Part shown: positions 15,101 through 22,903 of the stretch, in pieces
Layout of the letters: the number at the start of each line of letters is the position of its first letter
Numbering within the stretch: the first letter of the stretch is position 1
Assembly: GCA_015068495.1 (NCBI GenBank)
Contig: SVKL01000007.1
Span: 1 to 64,000, forward strand
DNA length: 64,000 bases
Source of the DNA: Oscillospiraceae bacterium
GTDB taxonomy: Bacteria > Bacillota > Clostridia > Oscillospirales > Oscillospiraceae
Direction of reading: 5' to 3'
Made by a program: the position numbers and the translations under genes
Notes under the pieces: model-generated
The model's database searches: none
Told to the model about the DNA's origin: nothing
What the model saw: the letters and a program-made list of their open reading frames with translations, nothing else

Positions 15101-17555
15101 AATAGGTGTTGCCCGGGAGCCACGGCTGCTCAGGACACTGTTCGGTAGTAAACTCGAATCTATAATGCTGACCATTATATTCAAAGCCCTCGTTCCATCC
15201 GGTCCGCACAGTGCCGTCCATAAAGGTAGCGGTATATTTGCTGATGTTCGCTATTGAATACGGATTGTAGTAATAATACGTATCCGTCATCTGCTGACCG
15301 TTGGTCTTCTCCATAATCGTTACGGGCTCAAAGGTCAGGCTCGCCAGAGGCAGGGCTGTGATCGTCACGGGGACTTGTGCAGTCTGCCCCAGAATAGATA
15401 TGTCCACATAATACGTATTGCCCAAAGTCCACTGATTTTCGAAGCTTTGTTCAAAATAACCTTCAAAAGACAGCTGCTCACCCTTATAGGTTAGACCATC
15501 CGCTGCCGTACCGGTAAGCACTGTACCGTCCCGGAAGGTAGCAGTATAGGTAGTTTTCTGTAAAATCGACCAAAATTCATAATGATAATAGTTTTCATGC
15601 GTCTGCGTCTCGGGATTCCAGTATGAATACCAGTTACCGCCTGTCTGCTCAACAAGCTCTACCGGGGTAAAGGTAAGGCTCTCCAAAGGAGAGGAAATAA
15701 TAGACACCGGCAGGACAGCCTCCCGACCCAGAAGATATACCCTAACTTCATAGGTATTGCCTACAGTCCACTGATTGTTGTAGGTTTGATTTTCCCAATA
15801 GTGGATTTCCCACGCGTTACCGTTATAGCTAAGTTGGCTGCCTGTGCCGGTAACCACCGTTCCATCGGTGAAGGTAGCCGTATACGTGGTATTATCTATG
15901 ATATGCCACAAATCGTAACAATTGAATTCCTCATTCTCTCCAGTCTCAGGATTCCAATTGTTTCTTAAATAACAATGCTCTCCCTCAATGATTTCCACAG
16001 GAGCAACAGTAATACTCTCCAGGGCGGAGGCCGTGATGGTTACCGGAATTTGCGTTTCTAACTGCTCAACGCGAACCGTTAAATTGTAACTGTCGCCTGC
16101 AAGCCAAGGGGTATCATGATTCTGCGTACAGTATGTCTCGAAGTAATAGGTTTCACCTTGGTAGACAAAGCTGTCGCCGGTACCGGTAAGTACGGTGCCG
16201 TCGTCAAATTGAATTGTATACTCGCTCAGGTTTAGAATCTGGTAATGCTCATAATAATAGTAGGAATTGGAATAGCTTTGCGTCTCAGGATTCCATCCGT
16301 GATTCCAAGAACCGTGGGTGCCCTCCATAATTCTAACCGGGGCAAATGTAAAGCTCTCAACACCGCTCAAAGGAGAGGGAATAATGGTTACAGGCACCTT
16401 CGCATTCATGCCCATAATTTGCACATCGGCATAGTAGGTATTGCCCACTACCCATAGGTTATCCACGCTCTGATCTGTTTCGCCAGCAAAGGAGTAATAA
16501 CGGTCTTCCCATTGCAAGTTGCTCCCACCCATACCGGTTTGGGTTGTCCCATCGGTAAAGGTTGCGGTGAACTGGGTTTTACTCATTATATCCCAAATTG
16601 AATACCGGAAAAAGGGTACACTCTCCTGCGTCTCAGGATCCCAGTAAGAGTCTATATAACCACAAGTATTCTCCACAATCGTTACGGGAGTAAAGGTAAT
16701 GCTCTCCAACGGAGAAGGCAAAACTGTTATCTCAAGCTCTGCAGACAGACCCATAAAGGACGCAGAAGCGGTATAGGTATTTCCCCGCGTCCATTGGTTT
16801 TCATAATTCTGCGCATTCTCCCCATCGGTTGTCACTTCGCTAACGCTATACTGCCGGCCGTTATACTCGATATAACCTTCTGCACCTGTAACGACTGTGC
16901 CATCGGCAAAAGTCGCCGTAATGACGCTGCGACGCGCAATGTCGTTTAAAGAGTACACGAAATACCGCTTGCCAAAGTTGTCGCCGTCATTCCAATTGGT
17001 TTCAAGGCTACCATTCGTACCTTCTATAACGCTCACAGGTGAAAGAGAAACACTTACAAGCGGAAAATACTCTGCTCTTACTGTTATGCTGCCTGTAGTG
17101 GAATCACCATAAAACTTTACCCGCAGGGTATAGGTGGTCCCGGCAGTCATATTCCAGCAAATCATAAAATTGTTTCTATTTCCGCCGTCATCGTTATAAG
17201 CCAGCTCATTGCCCTCTGCGTCATACAAATAGGCAACGGTATCCTGCTCGGAAACAGAACAGAAGATATACATACCTGTCTGGCTGGGAACAAACGTGCA
17301 ATCCACGTAGGCATCTGCCTCCGTAATTGTTACCACACTCTCCCCCTGCGTTAAGGTCATAACACCCTCTTGGGAATTATCTGTGGTTCCCGAAACAACG
17401 CCTGTTACCGGCGCCAGTTCCTCCGGCTCCACCGTTTCCACTGCGGGAGCATTCTCCACGCCCTGCGCCTGGGCAGTAACACCCATAGGCAACATAGAAA
17501 ACAGCATCGCCATCGCCATCAGAAGGCTTAACATTTTCCTTGTGTTTTCGTTCAT
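9150..17555 (-). CDS. Giant surface protein: Ig-like repeats, BspA LRR, dockerin
   Basis: A 2801-residue exported protein. Signal peptide (1-30). A PPC-like beta domain (about 70-165) recurs near residues 1060-1160. Between them are eight to nine repeats of 110-125 residues, each with a SPLESITFTPV strand, a DGT turn and QWTVGNTYY. Then come a long BspA/LRR_5 region (about 1290-2370) with pairs such as AFAGASFESVTIPSRI, an Ig domain (about 2440-2540), a Big_3-like domain, a Cna-B-like domain (about 2655-2735) and a C-terminal type I dockerin whose two Ca loops end in VTMPNRFPL. The start overlaps the stop of the transpeptidase gene by 4 bases (ATGA) after AAAGGAGAGG. Likely an adhesin or matrix protein displayed through cohesin binding. 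No catalytic domain seen. Confidence 0.88.
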   Translation of the reverse strand: MNENTRKMLSLLMAMAMLFSMLPMGVTAQAQGVENAPAVETVEPEELAPVTGVVSGTTDNSQEGVMTLTQGESVVTITEADAYVDCTFVPSQTGMYIFCSVSEQDTVAYLYDAEGNELAYNDDGGNRNNFMICWNMTAGTTYTLRVKFYGDSTTGSITVRAEYFPLVSVSLSPVSVIEGTNGSLETNWNDGDNFGKRYFVYSLNDIARRSVITATFADGTVVTGAEGYIEYNGRQYSVSEVTTDGENAQNYENQWTRGNTYTASASFMGLSAELEITVLPSPLESITFTPVTIVENTCGYIDSYWDPETQESVPFFRYSIWDIMSKTQFTATFTDGTTQTGMGGSNLQWEDRYYSFAGETDQSVDNLWVVGNTYYADVQIMGMNAKVPVTIIPSPLSGVESFTFAPVRIMEGTHGSWNHGWNPETQSYSNSYYYYEHYQILNLSEYTIQFDDGTVLTGTGDSFVYQGETYYFETYCTQNHDTPWLAGDSYNLTVRVEQLETQIPVTITASALESITVAPVEIIEGEHCYLRNNWNPETGENEEFNCYDLWHIIDNTTYTATFTDGTVVTGTGSQLSYNGNAWEIHYWENQTYNNQWTVGNTYEVRVYLLGREAVLPVSIISSPLESLTFTPVELVEQTGGNWYSYWNPETQTHENYYHYEFWSILQKTTYTATFRDGTVLTGTAADGLTYKGEQLSFEGYFEQSFENQWTLGNTYYVDISILGQTAQVPVTITALPLASLTFEPVTIMEKTNGQQMTDTYYYYNPYSIANISKYTATFMDGTVRTGWNEGFEYNGQHYRFEFTTEQCPEQPWLPGNTYYVDATVGGHEAKIPVTITASPLESITFTPITVIEGTCGNMSSDWDAETQTNVSYFYYQPWDMASKIQYTANFTDGTTQSGRVSEGLVWDDNGYSFSFFTNQSLENQWTVGNTYYIEVSIMGQTAQVPVTIVPSPVVSITVTSVTIKENRNGHMSSFWIDGIEYSYFRYNWYNKAQYTVTMNDGSVFTGNCNSGFYYQDEWYGISSSDNQSWNNQWTVGNTYTTTVSILGATAQTSVTIVPTVKQVISLGENDVNIEEPGDEQDTLFTPTESGQYIFCAKSQYHEDTYAELYDENGNELTSDDDSGGNGSFKISWDLTAGKTYTLRVRYYSSSRVGTIKVVVKEYPVQRVVFNPIIVEANVDGYWSNDWETGNKFFEYNWADKLSYTVNFKDGTAKQGTGYSGVEHDGMSFDIYTWSDNQSVDMPWLEDNTYLAQVRFDGKWYDVYVSVCRKTEDNGFTYFVQDGKAIINGCTMQTEILQIPETIDGYPVVGITSLGEGLEYALEVRIPDCVTALSGNFLRTPNGWILPLKKLMVGSGIASLSPAMLERARNLECIEIAEDNPYLCSIDGVVYNKAVTALVAYPPAKTDLHVMPDSVTDANILFDLEFPYTEIYASVNIQLGAGIKEYKMVDGIIYDPEMTTVIKATAAATGSYVMPESVTDIEPFAFAGSNLTAVSVSPNVVSIVYTMFYGHTKLEEITIPVGVREIDMRGPLDSLQKVHITDLEYWCNSIWFDSNPLEIAHDLYLNGEKIVDLVLPETVAEGVYSRNRINSLAFAGASFESVTIPSRIADIGHNAFADCENLKKVYITDLGAWSGTMFGNERANPLYYARDLYLNGEKITDLVLPETVVDRIYSGYFGEVIGVNNYAFINANIETVTVPEKLQVIGYYAFEGCENLNKVNISDLTAWCRIEFASPTSNPLFYARDLYLNGEKITDLVLPNLATDSENVTDMVYGIGNYTFYNIDIESLTVPSYVYTIGNGAFYGSSVERITFEEGITDIGPSAFECSNLKALELPDSLMSIDFLAFLGCRDLETVSFGSGLEVIYDAAFADSGVKSIELPDSLGYLGSEVFADCRNLTQIDFGSGVMEIPYRGFVNSGLTSVTLPKQITYVGSGAFENSALTEVIFDCEAVEISNSAFANCPLGDLDLGDNITMVYAEAFSGTNATQIKLPSSVTEISYRVYAFNKNLVSVTVPDTITYIDGSAFDGCEKLSHVLYTGTQDEWYNMENYSEELWNATLHCEAIGNEVTTSQTCTTVTFYCSICDKTETVRKGKMSHSFDENGICTICGEGENYWEYEENGDGTVTIIGYTGQDTELVVPERIEGLQVTAFTKDVFAYNRNLILVELPAGITEIPAEAFAYCASLRMVTMGDAVTAIGDKAFYSCNWLREVELPDSVTTIGAEAFVGASLNNFRLPKSLTTIGEMAFRDCYMWVECLEIPAGVTEIVYGAFADCRGIEGIIIPDTVTAIGYYAFAGTGITNLTIPASVKDISAHAFTDNRIRNLVFLGDQPNMQGAFDEIGISAFYTGANKTWNSLPEDNNSWYACNVPTITRQPVSETVAPGETITLSAEAYGQRLSYQWYYAAPGTKKFVPVGGDSIELTMTVDRNTAQGRVYCLVTDLLGQTAKTNTVTLRNPAEATGIRLAQLPYTREYDMRQELRTRGLEVMLTFNDGSEESITDYIVTGYDANLGGVQTITVTYGDYSATFNVTVNEEKLNFSNDQEKIEISAPEGAVESNVELVVEKVYEETQLPEMPEMPEIIQENNAVIFDITLEQDGEPVQPEQTVQVSIPVPVHMESKRCKVFHIADDGTVTDMNAQYKDGRMVFDTDHFSYYAVVEVTGVTITGTVRGASDLAGTEVKLLSGGEVLETVSVSKNGTYRFDNVVANDYEIEATQSGLPTKKMSMTVSDQDVIVDILMAILGDIDGNEQVTRDDVIRLLLHVTMPNRFPLDAEADFNGDTQVTRDDVIRLLLHVTMPNRFPLE

Positions 17556-18973
17556 TTTACTACCTCTCCTTTTTTGCAGGTTTCACACACCGGCAAAGTG
17601 TCTTTGCTTGCAAAATATCCAACGTCTATCAGCGTGCATTCCGACGAAAACGCCTTTCCGCTATGCACACAATAGGCAATTTGATACAAATTATGATGGG
17701 TTACAAATTTCCGGTTGGCATTGGGCAGCTTGCTATACAGATTTTCAATCACTGCAGCAAACATCTCCTCTGCCTGATTGGTATCGTGCTGTCCGTGCCA
17801 AAGGGCAAGGCTGTAACCGGGAGTGACCCCCACAAACCAGTTATCTGCATAATTATCGCCAGTGCCGGTTTTGCCCGCCACATCCACGCCACTGCACTGC
17901 GCCATTGCGCCGGTGCCACCGGCAGCCACAACGCCTTGCAGCAATTTATTCATCGTATCCGCCGTGGCGGAACTGATGACCTGTTTCGGTTCCTCTTTGC
18001 GGGTATACCAGACAGAACTGTCTTTCAGGTTGACTGTTTGCACGGTTTTCGGAGGAATATAGCTGCCTCCGTTGGCAAACATCTGATAATAGCCTGCCAT
18101 TTCCACCGGGGTAATGCCCACTTCCAAATAGCCAAGCGCAATATTACCGATGACTTCCTCTTCACCGTACTTCTCAATTACATATTCTTCCTGAGTCAGA
18201 GGAATCCCCAGTCTTTCCTGCAGAAACTCTACGGACCGGGTGACACCCACATCCTTCAGACATTTCACTGCAATGGTATTCGTGGAGAATCGCAAGGCAT
18301 CATACACCGTCATCTTTTTCTGAGAAAAAATCCCGGTGGCATTTGCCGGCCAGTCCTCAAGTTTTCCGGCATCGTCCTTTATCTGCTTATAGGGAGAATC
18401 CACATACATTGTGGACCAGTTGGCAACTCCCTGTTCTACTGCAGGTGTATAGACGCTGAGCGCCTTAAAAGAGGAATAGGGAGACCTGCGTTCCAAAGCG
18501 TAATTGACTTGCTTGTCCTTTGTATCCGTGCAGCGCACTGCCAGCAGATTTCCGTTCAAATCCGTGATCGCGCCGGCCGTGTTCAAGTTTTTCCCCCATC
18601 GGCTTTCTACCTTTTGGAGCGCTTCAAAGGCTGTTTTGTCAAAAGCTGTGTGAATTTGATACGCCTGCGTAAACAACTTGTTTCTTGCCTGAGCAGTATC
18701 GCATTGCTCTTGCTGCTGGATAATCTGCGTCATTTCCGCAAGGACAATCTCCAGATACGCCCAGTATTCCGTGTCGTATATATCTACACCGGTATTGGTT
18801 GTTATCAGCACATTTCCCTGCGCATCGTAAATTGTTATCGCTTCGTTCTTTGTGTTTCCTTTTTCAGGCTCTGGTATCGGCAGTCGGCCGAAAAAGAGCC
18901 ATAACGCACCCACGCTTACTACCAGTACCGCAGCAAGGAAGACCGCCGTAGCAACAATATATCCCTTCTTCAT
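17552..18973 (-). CDS. Penicillin-binding transpeptidase domain protein
   Basis: A 473-residue membrane-anchored D,D-transpeptidase. One N-terminal helix (about 7-28) leads into a transpeptidase fold with the three expected motifs: SSFK (Ser167 nucleophile, Lys170), STN (230-232) and KTGTG (368-372). The surrounding pattern (VYTPAVEQG, STMYVDSP) resembles class A PBP transpeptidase domains, but no glycosyltransferase domain precedes it and it is shorter than class A or B enzymes. Four cysteines lie near the C-terminus, including CETCKK. It starts 3 bases after the upstream polymerase/ligase-like gene and overlaps the next gene by 4 bases, so the three are co-translated. A role in cross-linking wall stems at the site of surface-protein display is inference. 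Confidence 0.87.
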   Translation of the reverse strand: MKKGYIVATAVFLAAVLVVSVGALWLFFGRLPIPEPEKGNTKNEAITIYDAQGNVLITTNTGVDIYDTEYWAYLEIVLAEMTQIIQQQEQCDTAQARNKLFTQAYQIHTAFDKTAFEALQKVESRWGKNLNTAGAITDLNGNLLAVRCTDTKDKQVNYALERRSPYSSFKALSVYTPAVEQGVANWSTMYVDSPYKQIKDDAGKLEDWPANATGIFSQKKMTVYDALRFSTNTIAVKCLKDVGVTRSVEFLQERLGIPLTQEEYVIEKYGEEEVIGNIALGYLEVGITPVEMAGYYQMFANGGSYIPPKTVQTVNLKDSSVWYTRKEEPKQVISSATADTMNKLLQGVVAAGGTGAMAQCSGVDVAGKTGTGDNYADNWFVGVTPGYSLALWHGQHDTNQAEEMFAAVIENLYSKLPNANRKFVTHHNLYQIAYCVHSGKAFSSECTLIDVGYFASKDTLPVCETCKKGEVVK

Positions 18974-18976
18974 CTG

Positions 18977-20638
18977 TTACGCGCCTGCCTTCCTGACATA
19001 TTCCTGCACTTCCGGAGAAAGCACCACGACCGGCTGATCGTCAATTAATTTTCCTAAGGCGCTTAGACGATTGCCGTTGGATGACAGCTGCTTACAGGCT
19101 GAAAGCAATTCCTTTCGGCAGATTTCCGCACTTTGCGCGTTCCCCGCCTTTTGGTACAGGTCAATGCCTATCATCAACATTTTGCAGTACGCCTCATATT
19201 CTGTATGGTCAAAGGGATTCCGTTCCAGCGCAGCACGTCCGTTCTGGATTACCGCTCCAAAATCTCCCTGGGAATAGGCATATTTGGCCTTGATGCTATA
19301 GGGCGCATAGAAACTGGTGTTCTGGGAGAGTATCTCCTCCGCCAGTGCATTGGCAGTTTCCAAATCCTCCGTCTGCGCCAACATTGCAAGTTTGTTCTGC
19401 GTATTGTAGGGGTACAGAGTATCTGAGATTGTTTTGTCTCCCAAATGTCCCATCATCAGCGCCGTGCCTATATAAAAGCTTACCACTGCTGTCGCGCAAA
19501 AGCTAAGCTTCAGCAACAGCCGGGGCTTCACCACCAATATCCTATCTGTCTTTTCCAAAGACAGAATTAACAGCAACAGGAAAAACATGCTGATAAACTG
19601 CAAATCAAAATCAAATAAGCAATGGAAACAGATAGCGCCTACGATAATCTTATCGCTTGCCGGTACACTTTTCTTAAAAAACCAGCCTGCCAGCGCCGCT
19701 ACGAACAATCCCGCCGGAATCAAACCGATATCCAGCATCAGCTGGAGAAGATCATTGTGGATATATGCTACAGAATAGACGCCGGTTTGAATACTCTGCT
19801 GGACATAGTAGTAACCCATATAGCCCATACCGAAGGGATACTTCAGCAGCAATGGCAGCGCATCTACCCAATACAGCAGACGACCCACAAAGGTACTCTC
19901 GGTCAAGGAAATCGTCAAGTACCGGTGCAGCACCGACTCCGGATTCAACGCCAGCAGCAAGCAAATCAGGCACACGCCGCCCAGTGCCGCCAAAGAAATC
20001 ATACGCAGTTTCTTCTGCGCCATTGACAACAGCATCGCGCCGTTGGCTAAGATCGCCACAACAAATGCGGTACGACTGCCGGTATACAGAAATCCGACTA
20101 TCAGCATCAGCAAAACGCCGTAATCCCACAGCTTTTTATCTTGCTTTTTCAGAACCAGCAATTGGCACACCAGCAAAAACGCCGCAAAGGTATTGGGATA
20201 CTGAAACGTACCTGCCAACCGGCCTGCCACAGCGAACAGATCTTTCATTACCGGAAATTGCATCCCGATGGCAGAAATCACCGCCAGAATCACACCGAAT
20301 ACAGGCAATATTTCCAGCACCCGGGCATTCCCCTCTTCCTGTTGGATGCAAAACAGGTACAGCAGCAAGGGCAGAAATTTCAGAAAACCAATCAGCGCCA
20401 TACCTCTGTCTATTGCCCAAAAGCAGGTCAAGCCATATCCAAGGCAAATCGCAACTACAGCAGATGTAAGAAAATCCCTCCGCACGCGCAGCTGTTTATT
20501 ATGTACAATCTTGACCAGCAGCCAAATACTCATGGCCACCGAAAGGATGCAGGAGATATACTCGTGAAAGCCGCCAACCAGCACAAGCGAAGCCAGCAGA
20601 ATGCCGTCGGTGAAGCTATATGACTTGACGCTTTTCAA
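18977..20638 (-). CDS. O-antigen ligase/polymerase-like membrane protein
   Basis: About 553 residues if translation starts at the TTG at 20638, which has AGAGGGTG 7 bases upstream. A longer TTG start at 20728 lacks such a site. The first 400 residues contain about 11-12 membrane helices and the large extracytoplasmic loop typical of the Wzy/WaaL (PF04932) family, with TGSRTAF in the central conserved region. The last 130 residues form a soluble, TPR-like helical domain (LEEILSQNTSFYAPY-type repeats). Family members join or polymerise glycan chains on the outer face of the membrane. First gene of the minus-strand operon with the transpeptidase and giant dockerin genes. It may glycosylate or attach polysaccharide to surface material. 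Substrate unknown. Confidence 0.75.
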   Translation of the reverse strand: MKSVKSYSFTDGILLASLVLVGGFHEYISCILSVAMSIWLLVKIVHNKQLRVRRDFLTSAVVAICLGYGLTCFWAIDRGMALIGFLKFLPLLLYLFCIQQEEGNARVLEILPVFGVILAVISAIGMQFPVMKDLFAVAGRLAGTFQYPNTFAAFLLVCQLLVLKKQDKKLWDYGVLLMLIVGFLYTGSRTAFVVAILANGAMLLSMAQKKLRMISLAALGGVCLICLLLALNPESVLHRYLTISLTESTFVGRLLYWVDALPLLLKYPFGMGYMGYYYVQQSIQTGVYSVAYIHNDLLQLMLDIGLIPAGLFVAALAGWFFKKSVPASDKIIVGAICFHCLFDFDLQFISMFFLLLLILSLEKTDRILVVKPRLLLKLSFCATAVVSFYIGTALMMGHLGDKTISDTLYPYNTQNKLAMLAQTEDLETANALAEEILSQNTSFYAPYSIKAKYAYSQGDFGAVIQNGRAALERNPFDHTEYEAYCKMLMIGIDLYQKAGNAQSAEICRKELLSACKQLSSNGNRLSALGKLIDDQPVVVLSPEVQEYVRKAGA

Positions 20639-21050
20639 AAACGAACACCCTCTTTTTTTCTTGGCCTCTACGTGCTTTCGACTGCAAGCCGGTGGGTTCG
20701 GAATAAAAATCCGCGCCTTTTTGGGCAAAGAAACACTTATACTTATACAGAATCTATTTTATACCAAACATTGGAAAAAAGCAAGTGAAAAACCCAATTT
20801 GTGCAAACATTTACAAAAAAGGAAATCCCTTTCGCCATTCCTCACCGGCACTGCAGTAAATAAATAGATATTGAAGCACAAAAACGGTTAAATTGCGATA
20901 TATTACAACGTCCAAATTGCTCTGTTTCTTCCAAAAGCTGCAGCGAATTTTTGACCGTCAAAAGTCCAGCTAAAGAAAAGAAAAAATTCCTTGACTTTGC
21001 TACGCTAAAGTGGTAGTATGGTAAAGTAATTTTTTAACGAGGTGGAAGCT
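20639..21050. other. Divergent promoter region between surface operon and his operon
   Basis: No gene seen. On the minus strand an extended -10, TGGTATAAA (20766-20758), may serve the ligase-like gene, with TTGCTT at a short 15-bp spacing. The plus strand holds the his promoter (20991-21019). The stretch 20916-20966 resembles 3460-3510 and includes an identical 14-mer. Confidence 0.5.
20991..21019 (+). promoter_or_regulatory. Promoter and candidate operator of the his operon
   Basis: TTGACT (20991-20996), 17-bp spacer, TAGTAT (21014-21019). An imperfect palindrome, ACTTTGCTACGCTAAAGT, fills the spacer. Its position between -35 and -10 is where a TrpR-family repressor would block polymerase, so it is the candidate binding site for the regulator encoded 32 bases downstream. 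No T-box leader fits in the short leader. Confidence 0.65.
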
Positions 21051-21347
21051 ATGCAAAAACTCCATTGCGAATCGGTAGACAGATTGTTTCAGACCATACT
21101 GAGTCTGCAATCCTTAGAAGAATGCTATGCGTATTTTGAAGATCTTTGCACCATAAAGGAAATACTGGATATGTCCCAACGGCTGGATACAGCGATCTTG
21201 CTGTCTAAGGGAATGAGCTATCAAAAAATTGCCGAACAGGTGGCTGTGAGCAGCGCCACTATCGGCAGAGTCAGCAAGTGCCTGAACTACGGCAGCGGCG
21301 GCTATCAAAAGGCCATAGCCAGACTTGCAGAATCGGAGGAAGTATAA
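21051..21347 (+). CDS. TrpR-family regulator of histidine genes (YerC/HisR type)
   Basis: A 98-residue all-helical DNA-binding protein of the TrpR/YerC-YecD family. The helix-turn-helix is clear at about residues 50-75 (GMSYQKIAEQVAVSSATIGRV). The start at ATG 21051 is chosen over an in-frame GTG at 21042 because AGGTGG lies 5 bases upstream and overlaps the GTG. In Firmicutes, family members next to his genes act as histidine-responsive repressors; here it is the first gene of the his operon and its stop overlaps the next start by one base (TAATG). Autoregulation through the spacer palindrome at the promoter is inferred. Ligand not shown by sequence. Confidence 0.88.
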   Translation: MQKLHCESVDRLFQTILSLQSLEECYAYFEDLCTIKEILDMSQRLDTAILLSKGMSYQKIAEQVAVSSATIGRVSKCLNYGSGGYQKAIARLAESEEV

Positions 21348-22903
21348 TGGATCTATCCCTCAGCTTTCAGGAAAAAACCATATTCGGTCTGCGGAGTCTT
21401 TACCGCAGCTATGGCTATACCCAATATAAAATGAGCAAATTTGAAGAATATGACCTGTATGCAAGCAACAAGGATTTTTTGATTTCCGACAGTGTTATCA
21501 CCTTCACGGACACCAACGGCAAGCTTATGGCGCTGAAGCCGGACGTGACCCTGTCCATCATTAAGAACATAAAAGATCACAGCGATGGCGTGCAAAGGCT
21601 GTTTTACAACGAAAATGTGTACCGCATTTCCAAGGGCAACCAAAGCTACAAGGAGATTATGCAGGTAGGTCTGGAGTGTATCGGCGATATCGGTATGGAG
21701 GACATCCAACAGGTGATTATCCTTGCCGCCAAAAGCCTGCAAAGCATCTCCGAAAACTGCGTGCTGAATGTTACCAATTTGGATTTGTTGTCCCAAGTAA
21801 TCCGTCAGGCGGAGCAAGATGGCGTCAAGGCCGCGGATATTCTGGAATGTGTGGAGGAGAAGAACGAAGCGGGTCTGAAAAAACTGGAGCTTCCCGAAAG
21901 CATTCTGACGGTTCTCTTAGCGCTCATTCGGGCATCCGGCCCTGCCGGGCAGGTTTTGCCGGAGCTGATAAACGCGCTGGAGGGTCTGTGGGACACCACT
22001 TCCCTGCAAACACTGTCACAGCTGGTAGACTCTATTCAAGACCAGCAGGTTTTGGGTATGCTGCAGGTGGATTTCTCTGTTGTCAGTGACATCAACTACT
22101 ACAACGGCATTATCTTCAAGGGCTTTGTAGCAGGTGTTCCCTCTGCGGTGCTGTCCGGCGGACAGTATGATAAGCTGATGAAAAAGATGAAGCACAGCAG
22201 CCGCGCCGTGGGCTTTGCGGTGTACTTAGATATGCTGGATATGACCTTGGATGCGCCTAAGGAAGACGAAAACGTGCTGAACATTGCCCTGCCCAAGGGT
22301 AGATTAGGCGAAAAGGTCTATGCAATGTTTGAGCAGGCAGGCTTCCCCTGCCCCGCTATCAAGGAAAACAGCCGGAAGCTGATTTTTGAAAATGAGCAAA
22401 TCGGTGTGCGGTACTTTTGGGTAAAGCCTTCGGACGTCGCCATCTATGTAGAACGGGGCGCTGCGGATATCGGTGTCGCCGGCAAAGACATTTTGTTGGA
22501 GTACAATCCCGAAGTCTATGAGCTTTTGGATTTGGACATCGGCAAGTGCCGTATGGCCGTGGCAGCGAAAAAGGGCTTTTCCGACAACACCGACCGAACC
22601 CTGCGGGTTGCCACCAAATTCTCAAATATCGCCCAGCAGCATTACCTGTCCAAGGGACGGGACATTGACATCATTCACCTAAACGGCTCTATCGAGATTG
22701 CGCCTATTTTGGGGCTTTCCGATGTAATCGTGGACATTGTGGAAACCGGCACAACGCTGAAGGAAAATGACCTTGAAGTCATTGAAACCATCGTTCCCAT
22801 CAGCGCAAGACTGATTGCCAATAAAACAAGCTATCAGTTCAAGCGGAATAAAGTCACCCGGCTGATGGAGCAGCTTGCCGCCCAAACGGAGGAATCCAAA
22901 TGA
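21347..22903 (+). CDS. hisZG: HisZ-HisG fusion: ATP phosphoribosyltransferase
   Basis: A 518-residue fusion. Residues 1-300 are HisZ, the catalytically inactive class II HisRS-like regulatory subunit (ALKPDVTLSI, RLFYNENVYR, YYNGIIFKGF, SGGQYDKL). Residues from about 307 are short-form HisG (LNIALPKGRLGEKV; ADIGVAGKDIL; LNGSIEIAP; DVIVDIVETGTTLKEN in the PRPP site). The enzyme joins ATP and PRPP in the first step of histidine synthesis. Short HisG normally needs a separate HisZ for activity and feedback inhibition; here both lie in one chain with no stop or frameshift between. I use the ATG at 21347, overlapping the regulator stop, with GGAGGAAG upstream. An upstream in-frame start would run antiparallel to family length and lacks support. 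Confidence 0.92.
   Translation: MDLSLSFQEKTIFGLRSLYRSYGYTQYKMSKFEEYDLYASNKDFLISDSVITFTDTNGKLMALKPDVTLSIIKNIKDHSDGVQRLFYNENVYRISKGNQSYKEIMQVGLECIGDIGMEDIQQVIILAAKSLQSISENCVLNVTNLDLLSQVIRQAEQDGVKAADILECVEEKNEAGLKKLELPESILTVLLALIRASGPAGQVLPELINALEGLWDTTSLQTLSQLVDSIQDQQVLGMLQVDFSVVSDINYYNGIIFKGFVAGVPSAVLSGGQYDKLMKKMKHSSRAVGFAVYLDMLDMTLDAPKEDENVLNIALPKGRLGEKVYAMFEQAGFPCPAIKENSRKLIFENEQIGVRYFWVKPSDVAIYVERGAADIGVAGKDILLEYNPEVYELLDLDIGKCRMAVAAKKGFSDNTDRTLRVATKFSNIAQQHYLSKGRDIDIIHLNGSIEIAPILGLSDVIVDIVETGTTLKENDLEVIETIVPISARLIANKTSYQFKRNKVTRLMEQLAAQTEESK

Noticed and set aside
3879-17555. Cellulosome
   Set aside because: Cohesins and dockerins are present, but no glycoside hydrolase, CBM or multi-cohesin scaffoldin.
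20680-20720. tRNA-like GTGGGTTCGGAAT near the ligase-like gene
   Set aside because: No acceptor stem or cloverleaf could be built around it.
20639-20728. Longer N-terminus of the ligase-like protein (TTG at 20728)
   Set aside because: No RBS, and the added 30 residues are basic and non-hydrophobic; the TTG at 20638 has AGAGGGTG.
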